Notes: generated by a model not told the origin, from the letters alone. DNA of 64,000 nucleotides from Atlantibacter hermannii (GCF_009907385.1 NZ_JAAATR010000033.1:186001-250000); one strand, 5' to 3'. Shown: positions 1 to 9,721, counted from the first letter of the stretch. Program-made: numbers and translations.

Positions 1-75
1 TATCGTCACTATATTGTTCTGGGCGATCCTGCGGTGTGGATAAGGCCTGAAGCGGCTGAAGAAAAGGGAATCTGA
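1..75 (+). CDS. C-terminal end of an unidentified protein (5' cut by window edge)
   Basis: An open frame runs in from the window edge and stops with TGA at 73-75, giving 24 codons. The residues include the string YIVLGDPAVWIRP. An L-G-D-P motif close to the C-terminus is typical of caspase-fold domains such as C25-type peptidases and CHAT domains, but 24 residues cannot establish a family. It ends 9 bp before the 3' end of tRNA-Val, which is on the other strand. I do not recognise an E. coli counterpart here, so it may be an accessory gene beside a tRNA. A chance open frame of this length is also possible. Confidence 0.35.
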   Translation, partial: YRHYIVLGDPAVWIRPEAAEEKGI

Positions 76-84
76 TACTGAAAA

Positions 85-161
85 TGGTGCGTTCGATTGG
101 ACTCGAACCAACGACCCCCACCATGTCAAGGTGGTGCTCTAACCAACTGAGCTATGAACGC
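85..161 (-). tRNA. tRNA-Val, anticodon GAC
   Basis: The minus strand gives a 77-nt tRNA that starts GCGTTC at 161 and ends with an encoded CCA at 85. The acceptor stem GCGTTC pairs with GAACGC, the anticodon arm shows TTGACAT (anticodon GAC), and the T arm carries GGTTCGAGTCC. It matches the E. coli valV/valW product. E. coli carries two tandem copies at this locus beside mdtK; only one copy is present here, because a reading frame already occupies 1-75. Confidence 0.97.
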
Positions 162-310
162 ATTACTGTGTGACAGCGGGGACGAATATTAGCGGCAGCC
201 CTGGAGGCTTGCAAGGGAAAAATGGCAATTTTCTTCCGGATTTCACGCGATTGCTGAGCAACTGCGCAAAACGGGGAGAAAGTAATCAGTACCTTAGCCA
301 GAAATAAACA

Positions 311-328
311 GGGCATCCGCAGATGCCC
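311..328 (-). terminator. Terminator of mdtK
   Basis: A 7-bp stem GGGCATC/GATGCCC with a 4-nt loop lies just past the mdtK stop codon at 336. It is followed on the minus strand by a T-rich stretch (TGTTTATTTC). Confidence 0.75.
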
Positions 329-335
329 TTTAACA

Positions 336-1709
336 TTAGCGCGCCGCGCGCTGCAAAATCACCGACGACGGCTGGCGTTGCAGGAAGCGCATCCGCAGCA
401 TCATCAAAATCGCCGCTGAGGTCAGCCCGATAATAAAGCCCATCCAGAAGCCTGCCGGCCCCATCGGCTCCACTACCCAGTCGGTCAGCGCCAGAATATA
501 GCCGCTCGGCAACCCCAGCACCCAGTACGCGGTGAACGTAATAAAGAAAATTGAACGCGTATCTTTGTAACCGCGCAGGATGCCGCTGCCGATCACCTGG
601 ATGGAGTCGGAAATCTGATAAATCGCCGCCAGCAGCATCAGTTGGGTAGCAAGGGCGATAACCGCCGGATTGTCGTTATACAGCAGGGCGATAGGCTCGC
701 GAAAAATCACCGTGAACAGCGCGGTGAACACCGCCATGCACACGCCGACGCCCAGACCGGTCCGGGCGGCGGTTTGCGCTTCCAGGGTGGAACCCTGGCC
801 CAGGCGATAGCCCACGCGAATGGTCACTGCCGCGCCCAGCGACAGCGGCAATACGAACATCAGCGAGCTGAAGTTGAGGGCGATCTGATGACCGGCCACG
901 TTGACAATCCCCAGCGGCGATACCAGCAAGGCCACCACCGCAAACAGCGTGACTTCGAAAAACAGTGCCAGCGCGATGGGCAGACCCAGTTGGGTCAGGC
1001 GTTTCAACACTGCCCAGTCTGGTTTCTGGAACCCGGTGGCGCTGTGAATATCGCGCATTGAACGGGCGCGGGTGACATAAGAACGCATGGCGATAAACAT
1101 CACCCAGTACACCGCCGCCGTCGCCACACCGCAGCCGACGCCGCCCAGTTCCGGCATCCCGAAATGGCCGTAAATAAAGATATAGTTCACCGGAATGTTA
1201 ACCAGCAGGCCGATAAAGCCCATCACCATACCCGGTTTGGTTTTCGCCAGCCCTTCGCACTGGTTACGCATCACCTGGAAAAAAAGGTAGCCCGGTGCGC
1301 CCCACAGCAGCGCCCGCAGGTAGCCAACCGCTTTATCAGCCATCAGGGGGTCAATATCGTGCATGGCGTGGATGATATAACCGGCATTCCACAGCACGAA
1401 CATCACTAACAGCGACACCATACCCGCCAGCCAGAAGCCCTGCTGGACTTGATGGGGCACGCGGTCACGCCGCCCTGAGCCGTTAAGCTGGGCGATAACC
1501 GGCGTCAGCGCCAGCAGCAGGCCATGGCCGAACAGGATCGCGGGCAGCCATACCGAGGTGCCAATGGCAACGGCGGCCATATCGGTGGCGCTGTAACCAC
1601 CGGCCATCACCGTATCGACGAATCCCATTGCGGTTTGGGCGATTTGCGCGAGGATCACCGGGATCGCCAGAGCTAATAACTGACGCGCTTCGACAAAATA
1701 CTTCTGCAC
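336..1709 (-). CDS. mdtK: MATE-family multidrug efflux pump MdtK (NorM)
   Basis: A cation-coupled inner-membrane exporter of toxic compounds, 457 residues and about 12 membrane segments, the same length as E. coli MdtK. It opens [19 protein letters not shown] and contains the MATE-typical stretches [12 protein letters not shown] and [18 protein letters not shown] regions. The start is taken as GTG at 1707-1709, which has AAGGTG just upstream and gives the E. coli N-terminus. The frame is open 20 codons further, to a start at 1769, but those residues do not look like part of the family. It is transcribed alone, with its own terminator. The gap to divergent ribE (1710-1928) holds both promoters; I see no riboswitch in it. 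Confidence 0.95.
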   Translation of the reverse strand: MQKYFVEARQLLALAIPVILAQIAQTAMGFVDTVMAGGYSATDMAAVAIGTSVWLPAILFGHGLLLALTPVIAQLNGSGRRDRVPHQVQQGFWLAGMVSLLVMFVLWNAGYIIHAMHDIDPLMADKAVGYLRALLWGAPGYLFFQVMRNQCEGLAKTKPGMVMGFIGLLVNIPVNYIFIYGHFGMPELGGVGCGVATAAVYWVMFIAMRSYVTRARSMRDIHSATGFQKPDWAVLKRLTQLGLPIALALFFEVTLFAVVALLVSPLGIVNVAGHQIALNFSSLMFVLPLSLGAAVTIRVGYRLGQGSTLEAQTAARTGLGVGVCMAVFTALFTVIFREPIALLYNDNPAVIALATQLMLLAAIYQISDSIQVIGSGILRGYKDTRSIFFITFTAYWVLGLPSGYILALTDWVVEPMGPAGFWMGFIIGLTSAAILMMLRMRFLQRQPSSVILQRAAR

Positions 1710-1928
1710 GAGAACACCTTTTATATTGTTGTTATATGAAAAACAAAAAGCCGCCAACGGTGGCAGCAAGAAGAGGTTGCAGGGGAATAGTCAGACTATT
1801 GTAGCGGGAGTTCATTATTAAGCCAGTGAATTGTGTAACCTACTGGCAAGCGCAATTTTCACCTGTTATTGTGCATGCATCGTGTGAATGGCACCTTGCC
1901 AGTTTGCTGTTATTCAGGAGTTAGCCTT

Positions 1929-2564
1929 ATGTTTACCGGTATTGTCCAGGGCGTGGCGAAAATTATCGCCATCGATGAAAAACCGAATTTCCGTACCCAC
2001 GTGGTGGAATTACCGCCGTCGCTGCTGCCGGGCCTCGAAACCGGCGCGTCGGTGGCGCACAACGGCTGTTGCCTGACGGTGACCCACATTGACGGTAACC
2101 AGGTAAGCTTTGATTTAATGAAAGAAACCCTGCGCATCACTAACCTCGGTGAGCTGGCGGTGGGGGACCTGGTAAATATTGAACGCGCCGCGAAGTTCAG
2201 CGATGAAATTGGAGGGCATTTGATGTCCGGCCATATTATGACCACGGCGGACGTTTCAAAAATATTAACCTCGGAAAATAACCGCCAAATCTGGTTTAAA
2301 CCGCAGGATGCCACGCTGATGAAGTATATTCTGCACAAAGGGTTTATTGGCATTGACGGTATTAGCCTGACGGTGGGCGAAGTGACCGCTTCCCGCTTCT
2401 GCGTCTATTTAATTCCAGAGACGCTTCAGCGCACGACGCTGGGAAATAAAAAGCTCGGTCAGCGAGTCAATATTGAAATCGATCCGCAAACCCAGGCGGT
2501 GGTGGATACCGTTGAACGCGTGCTGGCAGCGCGCGACGCGGCGGTGAAAATCCCCGACGCATAA
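1929..2564 (+). CDS. ribE: Riboflavin synthase alpha subunit
   Basis: Converts two 6,7-dimethyl-8-ribityllumazine molecules into riboflavin and a pyrimidinedione, the last step of riboflavin synthesis in the cytosol. The 211-residue protein consists of two related lumazine-binding barrels: the first opens with MFTGIVQG, the second follows the GGHLMSGHI segment near residue 100. The ATG at 1929 has AGGAG at 1916-1920 and yields the family N-terminus; an upstream in-frame ATG at 1869 would add 20 unrelated residues. It is a single gene that converges with cfa on a shared terminator. The gene is also called ribC in E. coli literature. Confidence 0.97.
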   Translation: MFTGIVQGVAKIIAIDEKPNFRTHVVELPPSLLPGLETGASVAHNGCCLTVTHIDGNQVSFDLMKETLRITNLGELAVGDLVNIERAAKFSDEIGGHLMSGHIMTTADVSKILTSENNRQIWFKPQDATLMKYILHKGFIGIDGISLTVGEVTASRFCVYLIPETLQRTTLGNKKLGQRVNIEIDPQTQAVVDTVERVLAARDAAVKIPDA

Positions 2565-2570
2565 TCCCTT

Positions 2571-2600
2571 AAAAAAACCCGGCTGGCCGGGGTTTTTTTT
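2571..2600. terminator. Shared terminator between ribE and cfa
   Basis: A run of seven A, a G+C-rich stem (CCCGG/CCGGG), then eight T. With A and T tracts on both sides it can serve both converging genes; it touches the cfa stop codon at 2599. Confidence 0.85.
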
Positions 2601-3747
2601 AGCGCGCCACACGCAAACCGTTTTCGATGCCCCGGCTAAAAACCACCTGCCAGAGCTGAAGATCCCGGGCGCGAAACGCGCCGGCGCAGGCGTTCAGGTA
2701 ATAGCTGAACATCCGTTTGAAACGTTCGGAATAATGGCCCGCCAGCGCAGGCCACGCCTCCATAAACCGCGCGTGCCAGGCCATCAGCGTCTTATCATAA
2801 TCCGCGCCAAAGTTATGCCAGTCTTCCATGACAAAATGATCCGCGCTGGCATCGACGATATGGCGCATTGAAGGCAGACAGCCGTTGGGGAAAATATACT
2901 TATTGATCCACGGATCGACATTGTTATCGGTTTTGCGCGAGCCGATGGTATGCAATAAGAAAATCCCGTCCGGCGCCAGATTGCGGTTCACCACGTCAAA
3001 ATAGGCGGCATAGTTTTTCGGGCCGACGTGTTCAAACATGCCTACCGAGACAATGCGGTCAAAACGATCGTTAAGGTCGCGGTAGTCCTTCAGCAGGATA
3101 GTAACATCCAGGCCCTGGCAACGTTCACGGGCCATTTTCTGCTGTTCGGCGGAGATGGTCACGCCGGTGACCGATACGCCGTATTCCCGCGCGGCGAACT
3201 CCGCCAGCCCGCCCCAGCCGCAGCCGATATCCAGAATGCGCATCCCCGGCGCCAGCTGGAGTTTTTCACACACCAGCCGCAGTTTATCGCGCTGGGCATC
3301 GGCGAGATTGTCAGCCGTTTTCCAGTAGCCGCAGGAGTACTGCATCTGCCCGTCGAGCATGCAGCTGAACAGGTCGTTGCCTAAATCGTAGTGCTCTTTG
3401 CCCACCCTCCAGGCGCGCTTTTGCGTCTGGAGATTAAAAATACGCGCGCCCACTACCCGCAAGGTATCTTTAAAGTGGGTCGGCAACTGATTTTCCAGGC
3501 CCGCTTTGATCACGTTAGTAAAAAACTGGTCCAGCCGCTCGCACTCCCACCAGCCGTCCATATAGCTCTCGCCCAGACCAAGCGATCCCTGTTGCAAAAC
3601 GCGTTTATAAAAATCGGGGTTTTTGACCTGAAGGTCGGCAGGGGAAGGGCCATTAATGGTGATACCCGCTTTGCTCAGCAGGTCATTGACGATGCGGAAC
3701 CACTGGTTATCCCGTAATCCGACTTCTTCTATACACGATGAACTCAT
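2599..3747 (-). CDS. cfa: Cyclopropane-fatty-acyl-phospholipid synthase
   Basis: Transfers a methylene group from S-adenosylmethionine to unsaturated acyl chains of membrane phospholipids, hardening the membrane in stationary phase and acid. It has 382 residues, identical in length to E. coli Cfa. The SAM-binding motif ILDIGCGWGG lies at 171-180, the active-site cysteine is C139 (MQYSC), and the catalytic regions MFEHVGPKNY and LLHTIGS follow. The C-terminus VFSRGIENGLRVAR is family-typical. In E. coli this gene has a long leader controlled by small RNAs and a second, RpoS-dependent promoter; the 254-bp upstream gap could hold such a leader, but I cannot prove it. Confidence 0.97.
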   Translation of the reverse strand: MSSSCIEEVGLRDNQWFRIVNDLLSKAGITINGPSPADLQVKNPDFYKRVLQQGSLGLGESYMDGWWECERLDQFFTNVIKAGLENQLPTHFKDTLRVVGARIFNLQTQKRAWRVGKEHYDLGNDLFSCMLDGQMQYSCGYWKTADNLADAQRDKLRLVCEKLQLAPGMRILDIGCGWGGLAEFAAREYGVSVTGVTISAEQQKMARERCQGLDVTILLKDYRDLNDRFDRIVSVGMFEHVGPKNYAAYFDVVNRNLAPDGIFLLHTIGSRKTDNNVDPWINKYIFPNGCLPSMRHIVDASADHFVMEDWHNFGADYDKTLMAWHARFMEAWPALAGHYSERFKRMFSYYLNACAGAFRARDLQLWQVVFSRGIENGLRVAR

Positions 3748-4001
3748 AGCTTCTCCATCACTGTGCGGTGAACATCACCCTGAGGCCAGGGCGGCGAGAA
3801 ATTTCGCGGCAGATACCGCGAGCCTGAAATCCGACGAGAACAGAGGAAGGGAGAAGGCCCTTACCGTAAAGGCCATCCGTGGTGCTAAGTGAAAAGTCCG
3901 TGGTTACTTTTATTTTTAAAAGACTGCCAATCAGTATAGAACTCACCCAACGGGGGTTCAATAAAAAATAATTAGCAGTCTAATTAAAATGATGAAGCGG
4001 A

Positions 4002-5204
4002 TCAGGAGCTTTGCGACGACGTCGCGGGCTGGCGCAACTGCGCCGTTGCGCTGTCAGTCGCCTGCATCCGGTAGCCCAGTGCGACGATCAGCACGGTGGA
4101 CAACATCACGCTGGTCGTAGAGAGCAGCGGCGCAGAGGAGACCAGCCAGGAAACGGCCAGGCTGGACAGGAAACACAGCCCCAGCTGTAAGGTATTTTGC
4201 AGCGCGGCGGCGCGGCCCGTGGCCTGCGGGAAAGGCTGTAGTGCAGAGGCCACCACGATAGGGTAAATCGCGCCATTGACCGCCGCCATCAGGCAGAACG
4301 GGATAAGGATCAGCGTCAGGCTGGGGTTAGGCATCAGTCCCGCGCCCCAGGTGCTCACTACGCTCAGGGCGAACAGGATCAGCAGCCACGGCAGCATCTG
4401 CGGGCCATGCCATTTTTTCAGCGCGCTGCGGCAGCCATAACCCCCAATCAGAAAGGCGATCGTCTGCGGCACATAGCTCAGGCCAATAGCCGTCGGGCCG
4501 TAACCCATATCATTAAGAATAAACGGCGAGCCGGTCAGCCAGGCGAAAAAGCTGGCGGAGCAGCCTGCATAAATCAGCACGTTGCCACGGTAGGTTTTCG
4601 AGCGCAGCAGGGTCATAAAGCTGAGCGACGGCGCGTCGGCAGGGTGCGCCTGGCTGCGCGGCTTCAGGCGCAGCGCCGGGATCATCAGCGCCAGGGTCAC
4701 GGCGAACAGTACCAGGAAGATCACTTTCCAGTCGAAATGGTGCAGCAGCCAGCTGCCCAGCAGCGGGGCGAGGGCGGGCGACAGAGCCACCAGCGGCATG
4801 ATGGTGGCGAAAATACGGTTAGTGCGGGTCGCGGGATAGTAATCAGTCACCAGGGCCTGCCAGGTTACTGCGGCGGCACAGACGCCCACCGCCTGGACAA
4901 AGCGCAGCGCCAGCAGCATGGCGGCGTTGTCTACCCACAGCATACCCAGGCAGCCCAGGGCGAAAATGCTCAGCCCGGCCAGCAGGATCGGTTTGCGGCC
5001 ATAGCGGTCGGATAAGGGGCCCCACGCCAGTTGCGCAACGGCAAATCCGGCAAGGAACAGGCTCAGGCTGGCGCTGACGGCGGAAGCCTCGGTCCCCAGA
5101 TCCTGTTGAATGGCGGCAAACGCCGGTAAATACATATCGGTGGCCAGGAAGCCCAGAACGCTCAACCCCGCCAGCCAGACTAAAAAACCTCGTGAAGGAC
5201 GCAT
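4002..5204 (-). CDS. punC: MFS transporter PunC (YdhC), purine nucleoside importer family
   Basis: A 12-segment major facilitator of the Bcr/CflA drug-exporter subfamily, 400 residues. Segment 1 carries D23 in the ATDMYLPAF motif, and the loop 2-3 motif A ([11 protein letters not shown]) is at 62-72. The E. coli orthologue YdhC was renamed PunC after it was linked to adenosine uptake and shown to be activated by the neighbouring LysR regulator. That regulator gene is divergent here at 5329, with 124 bp between the two starts, so the same control is likely. The substrate is inferred from E. coli; general drug efflux remains an alternative. Confidence 0.9.
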   Translation of the reverse strand: MRPSRGFLVWLAGLSVLGFLATDMYLPAFAAIQQDLGTEASAVSASLSLFLAGFAVAQLAWGPLSDRYGRKPILLAGLSIFALGCLGMLWVDNAAMLLALRFVQAVGVCAAAVTWQALVTDYYPATRTNRIFATIMPLVALSPALAPLLGSWLLHHFDWKVIFLVLFAVTLALMIPALRLKPRSQAHPADAPSLSFMTLLRSKTYRGNVLIYAGCSASFFAWLTGSPFILNDMGYGPTAIGLSYVPQTIAFLIGGYGCRSALKKWHGPQMLPWLLILFALSVVSTWGAGLMPNPSLTLILIPFCLMAAVNGAIYPIVVASALQPFPQATGRAAALQNTLQLGLCFLSSLAVSWLVSSAPLLSTTSVMLSTVLIVALGYRMQATDSATAQLRQPATSSQSS

Positions 5205-5328
5205 GGTAATTCTCTTCTTTTCTTGATCTGATAACCCAAACTACGGACGCAGGAGTGTACAAAAGTGCAATCGTTGTTGTGAAACGTTAATATTTGCACG
5301 TTCCTTTCAAAATTTTTGCAGGCAGAAA

Positions 5329-6240
5329 ATGTGGTCTGAATATTCTCTTGAAGTGGTTGATGCGGTTGCGCGTAACGGCAGTTTCAGCGCGGCAGCGCAG
5401 GAACTGCACCGGGTGCCGTCAGCGGTGAGCTATACCGTCAAGCAACTCGAAGAATGGCTGGCGGTTCCGCTATTTATCCGCCGCCACCGGGAGGTCGAAC
5501 TCACCCCTGCCGGGGCGTGGTTTTTGAAGGAAGGCCGTTCTGTTATCAGAAAAATGATGGTCACCCGCCAGCAGTGCCAGCAGATCGCCAACGGCTGGCG
5601 CGGTCAACTCTCTATCGCCGTGGACAACATCGTCAAACCGGCGCGCACCCGGCAGTTGATCCTCGATTTCTATCGTCATTTCGACGATGTGGAGCTGATT
5701 GTCGCTCAGGAGGTGTTTAACGGCGTGTGGGACGCGCTGTCGGACGGGCGCGTTGAACTGGCGATTGGCGCGACTCAGGCGATCCCGGTGGGGGGGCGTT
5801 TCGCATTTCGCGATATGGGGCCGCTAAGCTGGCAGTGCGTGGTAAGCGCCGATCATCCGCTGGCGAAGGAAAACGCGCCGCTCAGCGATGACCAACTGCG
5901 CCAGTGGCCGTCGCTGGTGCTGGAAGATACCTCGCGCTCGCTGCCCAAGCGCACCACCTGGCTGCTGGATAATCAGCGTCGCGTGGTGGTGCCGGACTGG
6001 GCGACGGCGATGGCGTGCCTCAACAATGGCTTATGCGTGGGGATGGTGCCTGCACATGTGGCCCACGATCCGGTCGTCGCCGGGCGCTGGAAAACGCTGA
6101 TGCTCGACGATCCGTTCCCGGATTCGCCGTGTTGCCTGACGTGGAAACAGACCGATACCTCGCCAGCGCTATTGTGGCTGCTGGATTATCTGGGAGACAG
6201 CGAAACGCTGAACCGGGAGTGGTTGATGGAGCCGGAATAA
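5329..6240 (+). CDS. punR: LysR-family regulator PunR (YdhB), activator of punC
   Basis: A 303-residue LysR-type regulator. The N-terminal winged helix-turn-helix lies at about 5-60 (GSFSAAAQELHRVPSAVSY), followed by a substrate-binding domain from about residue 90. It is divergently transcribed from punC, the usual arrangement for a LysR gene and its target. The stop at 6240 is 15 bp from the stop of converging purR, with no clear terminator hairpin between. Start ATG at 5329 gives the family N-terminus WSEYSLEVVDAVA. The effector is not visible from sequence; purine nucleosides are the inference from E. coli. Confidence 0.9.
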   Translation: MWSEYSLEVVDAVARNGSFSAAAQELHRVPSAVSYTVKQLEEWLAVPLFIRRHREVELTPAGAWFLKEGRSVIRKMMVTRQQCQQIANGWRGQLSIAVDNIVKPARTRQLILDFYRHFDDVELIVAQEVFNGVWDALSDGRVELAIGATQAIPVGGRFAFRDMGPLSWQCVVSADHPLAKENAPLSDDQLRQWPSLVLEDTSRSLPKRTTWLLDNQRRVVVPDWATAMACLNNGLCVGMVPAHVAHDPVVAGRWKTLMLDDPFPDSPCCLTWKQTDTSPALLWLLDYLGDSETLNREWLMEPE

Positions 6241-6255
6241 CCGGCTCCGGCAGGA

Positions 6256-7281
6256 TTAACGACGATAATCGCGGAACGGGCCGTCCGCCACGGAACGGCG
6301 TTCAATCAGGCGCGGGTGCACCTCGATGGTTTGCGACTCTTCGCGCTTATTGACGATGCGGTCGAGCAGCATATTAAACGCGGTTTCCCCCAGCGAATCT
6401 TTCGGCTGGTGGATAGTGGTCAGCGCCGGGCTGAAGTAGCGCGCGTTGCGCACGTTGTCATAACCGATCACCGAAATATCCTGCGGCACCCGCAGGCCCA
6501 TTTCATCTGCGGCGCAAATCGCGCCCATCGCCATCACATCGCCGCCACAGAACACGGCGGTCGGACGCGGCTGCTGGGAGAGGATTTGCTGCATGGCGCG
6601 ATAGCCGGATTCCGGCTCGAAATCACCCTGCACGATCCAGTTTTCCGGCACGGTGATGTTCACTTCTTCCAGCGCTTTCAGGAAACCGGCCAGACGGCCC
6701 GCGCCGGTATTGCGCTCCAGCGGGCCGGGGATGACGCCGATTTCGCGGTGACCGCGTTCAATCAGGTAGCGGCCGGCCATGTAGCCGCCCTGGAAGGCGT
6801 TGTCGATCACCGAGTCGGTGAAGTCGGCTTTGGCTTCGCCCCAGTCCATCACCACCATCGGGATATGTCGGTACTCTTCCAGCGTCGACAGCAACGATTC
6901 CGGGTATTCGGAGCACATCACCAGTAAACCGTCGACGCGTTTTTGCGCCATCATCGACAGGTAAGCGCGCTGCTTTTCCTGGTTGTTGTGGGCGTTGCCG
7001 AGGATCAGGGTATAGCCTTTGCTGAAACAGCTGTTTTCTACGGCTTCGATGATTTCAGCAAAGTAGGGCGCTTCGCTGCTGGTAGCCAGCAAACCGATGG
7101 ATTTGGTGTGGTTTACTTTTAAACTGCGTGCCACGGCACTCGGGGAATAGTGCAATTCTTTAATTGCTGCCCAGACTGCATTGCGCGTTTCTTCCGCAAC
7201 AAAGCGGGTTTTGTTAATAACATGCGACACAGTTGTAGTGGAAACGTTTGCGCGTTTAGCGACATCTTTTATTGTTGCCAT
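6256..7281 (-). CDS. purR: Purine repressor PurR
   Basis: A LacI-family repressor of purine (and some pyrimidine) synthesis genes, with hypoxanthine or guanine as corepressor. The 341 residues match E. coli PurR in length. The helix-turn-helix is at the extreme N-terminus ([22 protein letters not shown]), followed by the hinge helix ([12 protein letters not shown]) and a periplasmic-binding-protein fold from about residue 60. Two PurR-type palindromes, at 7238-7253 inside the coding region and 7323-7338 upstream, indicate autoregulation with the same two-operator layout known for E. coli purR. Confidence 0.97.
   Translation of the reverse strand: MATIKDVAKRANVSTTTVSHVINKTRFVAEETRNAVWAAIKELHYSPSAVARSLKVNHTKSIGLLATSSEAPYFAEIIEAVENSCFSKGYTLILGNAHNNQEKQRAYLSMMAQKRVDGLLVMCSEYPESLLSTLEEYRHIPMVVMDWGEAKADFTDSVIDNAFQGGYMAGRYLIERGHREIGVIPGPLERNTGAGRLAGFLKALEEVNITVPENWIVQGDFEPESGYRAMQQILSQQPRPTAVFCGGDVMAMGAICAADEMGLRVPQDISVIGYDNVRNARYFSPALTTIHQPKDSLGETAFNMLLDRIVNKREESQTIEVHPRLIERRSVADGPFRDYRR
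7238..7253 (-). promoter_or_regulatory. PurR operator within the purR coding region
   Basis: The 16-mer GTGGAAACGTTTGCGC is centred on AAACGTTT and matches the PurR consensus ACGCAAACGTTTGCGT well, especially in one half. It overlaps the codons for the helix-turn-helix. E. coli purR has an intragenic operator of this kind. Confidence 0.75.
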
Positions 7282-7322
7282 TCTTGTTACTCCAGACCCT
7301 CTCCGAGCCCCTGTTTATCACA

Positions 7323-7338
7323 GGTTAAACGTTTGCCT
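7323..7338 (-). promoter_or_regulatory. PurR operator upstream of purR
   Basis: The 16-mer GGTTAAACGTTTGCCT is centred on AAACGTTT, 42 bp upstream of the purR start. It has the PurR core with a good half-site on one side. Together with the intragenic site it forms the paired autoregulatory operators. Confidence 0.75.
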
Positions 7339-7568
7339 ATGCCAACCTCGGTCCGCAACATTTCGGTTGCATTATGTCGGGGAGTGCGACATCAAAAGGA
7401 GGGGGTCAATGGCTGGTGAAAAATAAGGTAGCGACGGATTTTGTCTGATCTTGCGCAAAAGGGGAAGAGGGAAAACGCATATCAGTTTAAATCCCGTGGT
7501 ATTTTTGTCTGAATTTATGCAAAAATGATCTGCACACACTTTTAATGTGGGTAACAAGGAGAGCAAAA

Positions 7569-7658
7569 ATGAGCACAGACCTGAAATTTTCTCTGGTGAC
7601 GACCGTTATCGTACTGGGACTGATTGTGGCAACGGGTTTAGTTGCGGTACTCAACTAA
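7569..7658 (+). CDS. ynhF: Small membrane protein YnhF
   Basis: A 29-residue peptide that begins MSTDLKFSLV and ends GLVAVLN. It has a polar N-terminus and one hydrophobic helix from about residue 8 to 28. The ribosome-binding sequence AAGGAGAGC sits 5-12 nt before the ATG. Sequence and position, between purR and ydhP, match the E. coli small protein YnhF, a stress-associated inner-membrane peptide of unknown mechanism. No terminator separates it clearly from ydhP, whose start is 234 bp downstream. Confidence 0.92.
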   Translation: MSTDLKFSLVTTVIVLGLIVATGLVAVLN

Positions 7659-7892
7659 ACAAAATTGCATTTCGACCGCGTCTGGCATTAACAAACACCA
7701 GAAAATTGCGATTTTTTGGTGTTTGATTCCCTCTTCAGAATAGCCGCCTCCATTATTCACAATTGTGCAAAAATCTTTTGCCAAAATGGTTTCTTCCCTT
7801 CTGATGTGACAAATGTCACTCTTTGCTTCTTTTTTCTGACAGGTCGCTCTGCGAAGACCGTAGTGAAGCGACACGACTTCTGGAATTCACCA

Positions 7893-9059
7893 ATGAAAAT
7901 AAACACTCCGCTGCTGGCGCTGGCTATTGGCGCGTTTGGGATCGGTACGACAGAGTTTTCACCGATGGGGCTGCTGCCGGTCATCGCAAAAGGGGTAGAC
8001 GTGTCGATCCCCGCCGCCGGGATGCTGATCAGCGCCTACGCGGTAGGGGTGATGGTCGGCGCGCCGCTGATGACGCTGCTGCTGTCGCATCGCGCCCGGC
8101 GCAGCGCGCTGATTTTCCTGATGGCGATTTTCACTCTCGGTAACGTGTTGTCCGCCATCGCGCCGGATTACGCCACACTGATGGTGTCGCGCATTATCAC
8201 CAGCCTGAACCACGGCGCGTTTTTCGGTCTGGGATCGGTGGTGGCGGCAAGCGTGGTGCCGAAGCACAAACAGGCCAGCGCGGTCGCCACCATGTTTATG
8301 GGGCTGACCATCGCCAATATCGGGGGCGTGCCGGCGGCAACCTGGCTTGGCGAAAGTATCGGCTGGCGAATGTCGTTCCTGGCGACGGCAGGCCTCGGGG
8401 TCATTTCCATGGTTAGCCTGGGATTGTCGCTGCCGAAAGGCGGCGCAGGCGAGCGTCCTGACGTGAAGAAAGAGCTGTCGGTGCTGATGCGCCCGCAGGT
8501 GGTGAGCGCGCTGATGACCACCGTGCTGGGCGCGGGGGCGATGTTTACGCTCTATACCTATATTTCACCGGTATTGCAGCACATCACCCACGCCACGCCG
8601 CTGTTTGTTACCGCAATGCTGGTGCTGATTGGCGTCGGTTTCTCCCTCGGCAACTGGCTGGGCGGCCGCCTGGCGGATAAATCCGTCACCGGCACGCTGA
8701 AAGGCTTTTTACTGCTGCTGATCGTCATTATGGCCGCTATTCCGTGGCTGGCGCGCAGCGAGTTCGGCGCGGCGCTGAGCATGGTGGTATGGGGCGCGGC
8801 GACCTTTGCCGTGGTGCCGCCGTTACAGATGCGCGTAATGCGCGTAGCCAGCGAAGCGCCGGGGCTCTCTTCTTCGGTTAATATCGGCGCGTTTAACCTC
8901 GGCAACGCTCTGGGCGCGGCGGCGGGCGGCGCGGTGATCCAGGCGGGCTTAGGGTTCAGCATGGTGCCGGTGATGGGGGCGATGATTGCGGCTATCGGTC
9001 TGGGGCTGGTGGTGCTCTCTTCCCGACGCGAACGCCAGACGCTGTGCGCGGCGGAATAA
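7893..9059 (+). CDS. ydhP: MFS transporter YdhP (arabinose-efflux-like family)
   Basis: A 388-residue major facilitator with about 12 membrane segments, close in length to E. coli YdhP (389). It opens MKINTPLLALAIGAFGIGTTEF and includes MLISAYAVGVMVGAP and the basic loop SHRARRSAL. The ATG at 7893 reproduces the family start; the frame is open upstream to 7716 but those residues are not membrane-protein-like. The substrate is unknown; relatives export sugars, purine ribonucleosides or drugs. It converges with sodB on a shared hairpin. Confidence 0.92.
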   Translation: MKINTPLLALAIGAFGIGTTEFSPMGLLPVIAKGVDVSIPAAGMLISAYAVGVMVGAPLMTLLLSHRARRSALIFLMAIFTLGNVLSAIAPDYATLMVSRIITSLNHGAFFGLGSVVAASVVPKHKQASAVATMFMGLTIANIGGVPAATWLGESIGWRMSFLATAGLGVISMVSLGLSLPKGGAGERPDVKKELSVLMRPQVVSALMTTVLGAGAMFTLYTYISPVLQHITHATPLFVTAMLVLIGVGFSLGNWLGGRLADKSVTGTLKGFLLLLIVIMAAIPWLARSEFGAALSMVVWGAATFAVVPPLQMRVMRVASEAPGLSSSVNIGAFNLGNALGAAAGGAVIQAGLGFSMVPVMGAMIAAIGLGLVVLSSRRERQTLCAAE

Positions 9060-9062
9060 AAA

Positions 9063-9086
9063 ACGGAGAAGGGCGACCTTCTCCGT
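9063..9086. terminator. Hairpin between ydhP and sodB
   Basis: A perfect 10-bp stem ACGGAGAAGG/CCTTCTCCGT with a GCGA tetraloop, lying between two converging stop codons. There is no T tract on either side, so it may act as an RNA 3' end stabiliser as much as a terminator. Confidence 0.65.
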
Positions 9087-9095
9087 GATACGGAC

Positions 9096-9677
9096 TTACT
9101 CAGCGAAGTTTTTCGCCGCAAATGCCCAGTTTACCAGCGCCCAGAAGTGCTCCAGGTATTGCGGGCGGGCGTTACGGTAGTCGATGTAATACGCATGTTC
9201 CCACACGTCTACCGTCAGCAGCGGTTTAGCGTCGCTGGTCAGCGGGGTGCCGGCGTTAGACGTTGAAACAATCGCCAGCGCGCCGTCAGGTTTTTTCACC
9301 AGCCAGGTCCAGCCGGAACCGAAGTTCTTGATCGCGGCATCGGTAAACTGCGCTTTAAACTCCGCGAAGCTGCCAAACGCTTGATTGATTGCCTCCGCCA
9401 GCGCGCCGGTTGGTTCGCCGCCCGCGTTGGGAGCCAGGCAGTGCCAGTAGAAAGTGTGGTTCCACACCTGGGCGGCGTTGTTGAATACACCGCCTTCCGA
9501 GCTGCGCACGATCTCTTCCAGCGATTTGCCTTCTAACGCGGTGCCTTTGATCAGGTTATTCAGGTTGGTGACATAGGCCTGATGGTGCTTCCCGTAGTGA
9601 TACTCCAGCGTTTCTGCGGAGATGTGCGGCGCAAGGGCCTCTCTGGCATACGGTAATGCAGGTAATTCGAACGACAT
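9096..9677 (-). CDS. sodB: Iron superoxide dismutase
   Basis: Cytosolic Fe-SOD, converts superoxide to oxygen and hydrogen peroxide. The 193 residues equal E. coli SodB, with metal ligands H27, H74, D157 and H161 all present and the signature DVWEHAYY at 157-164. Start codon and N-terminus [10 protein letters not shown] are as in E. coli, with GGAG upstream. In E. coli its mRNA is degraded under iron starvation through the RyhB small RNA pairing at the start region; the A/T-rich leader with a hairpin upstream of the ribosome site is preserved in form here. Confidence 0.98.
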   Translation of the reverse strand: MSFELPALPYAREALAPHISAETLEYHYGKHHQAYVTNLNNLIKGTALEGKSLEEIVRSSEGGVFNNAAQVWNHTFYWHCLAPNAGGEPTGALAEAINQAFGSFAEFKAQFTDAAIKNFGSGWTWLVKKPDGALAIVSTSNAGTPLTSDAKPLLTVDVWEHAYYIDYRNARPQYLEHFWALVNWAFAAKNFAE

Positions 9678-9700
9678 TGCTTCACTCCTTATTATGATCC

Positions 9701-9721
9701 ACTAAATTCCACAAATTTAGT
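9701..9721 (-). promoter_or_regulatory. Stem-loop in the sodB leader
   Basis: An 8-bp inverted repeat ACTAAATT/AATTTAGT with a 5-nt loop lies 23 bp upstream of the sodB start codon, just before the ribosome site. The E. coli sodB leader also folds into a hairpin here, upstream of its RyhB and Hfq region. Function is inferred from that parallel. Confidence 0.5.

Noticed and set aside
3758..3961. 67-codon frame upstream of cfa
   Set aside because: No ribosome site and no family likeness; more likely the cfa leader region.
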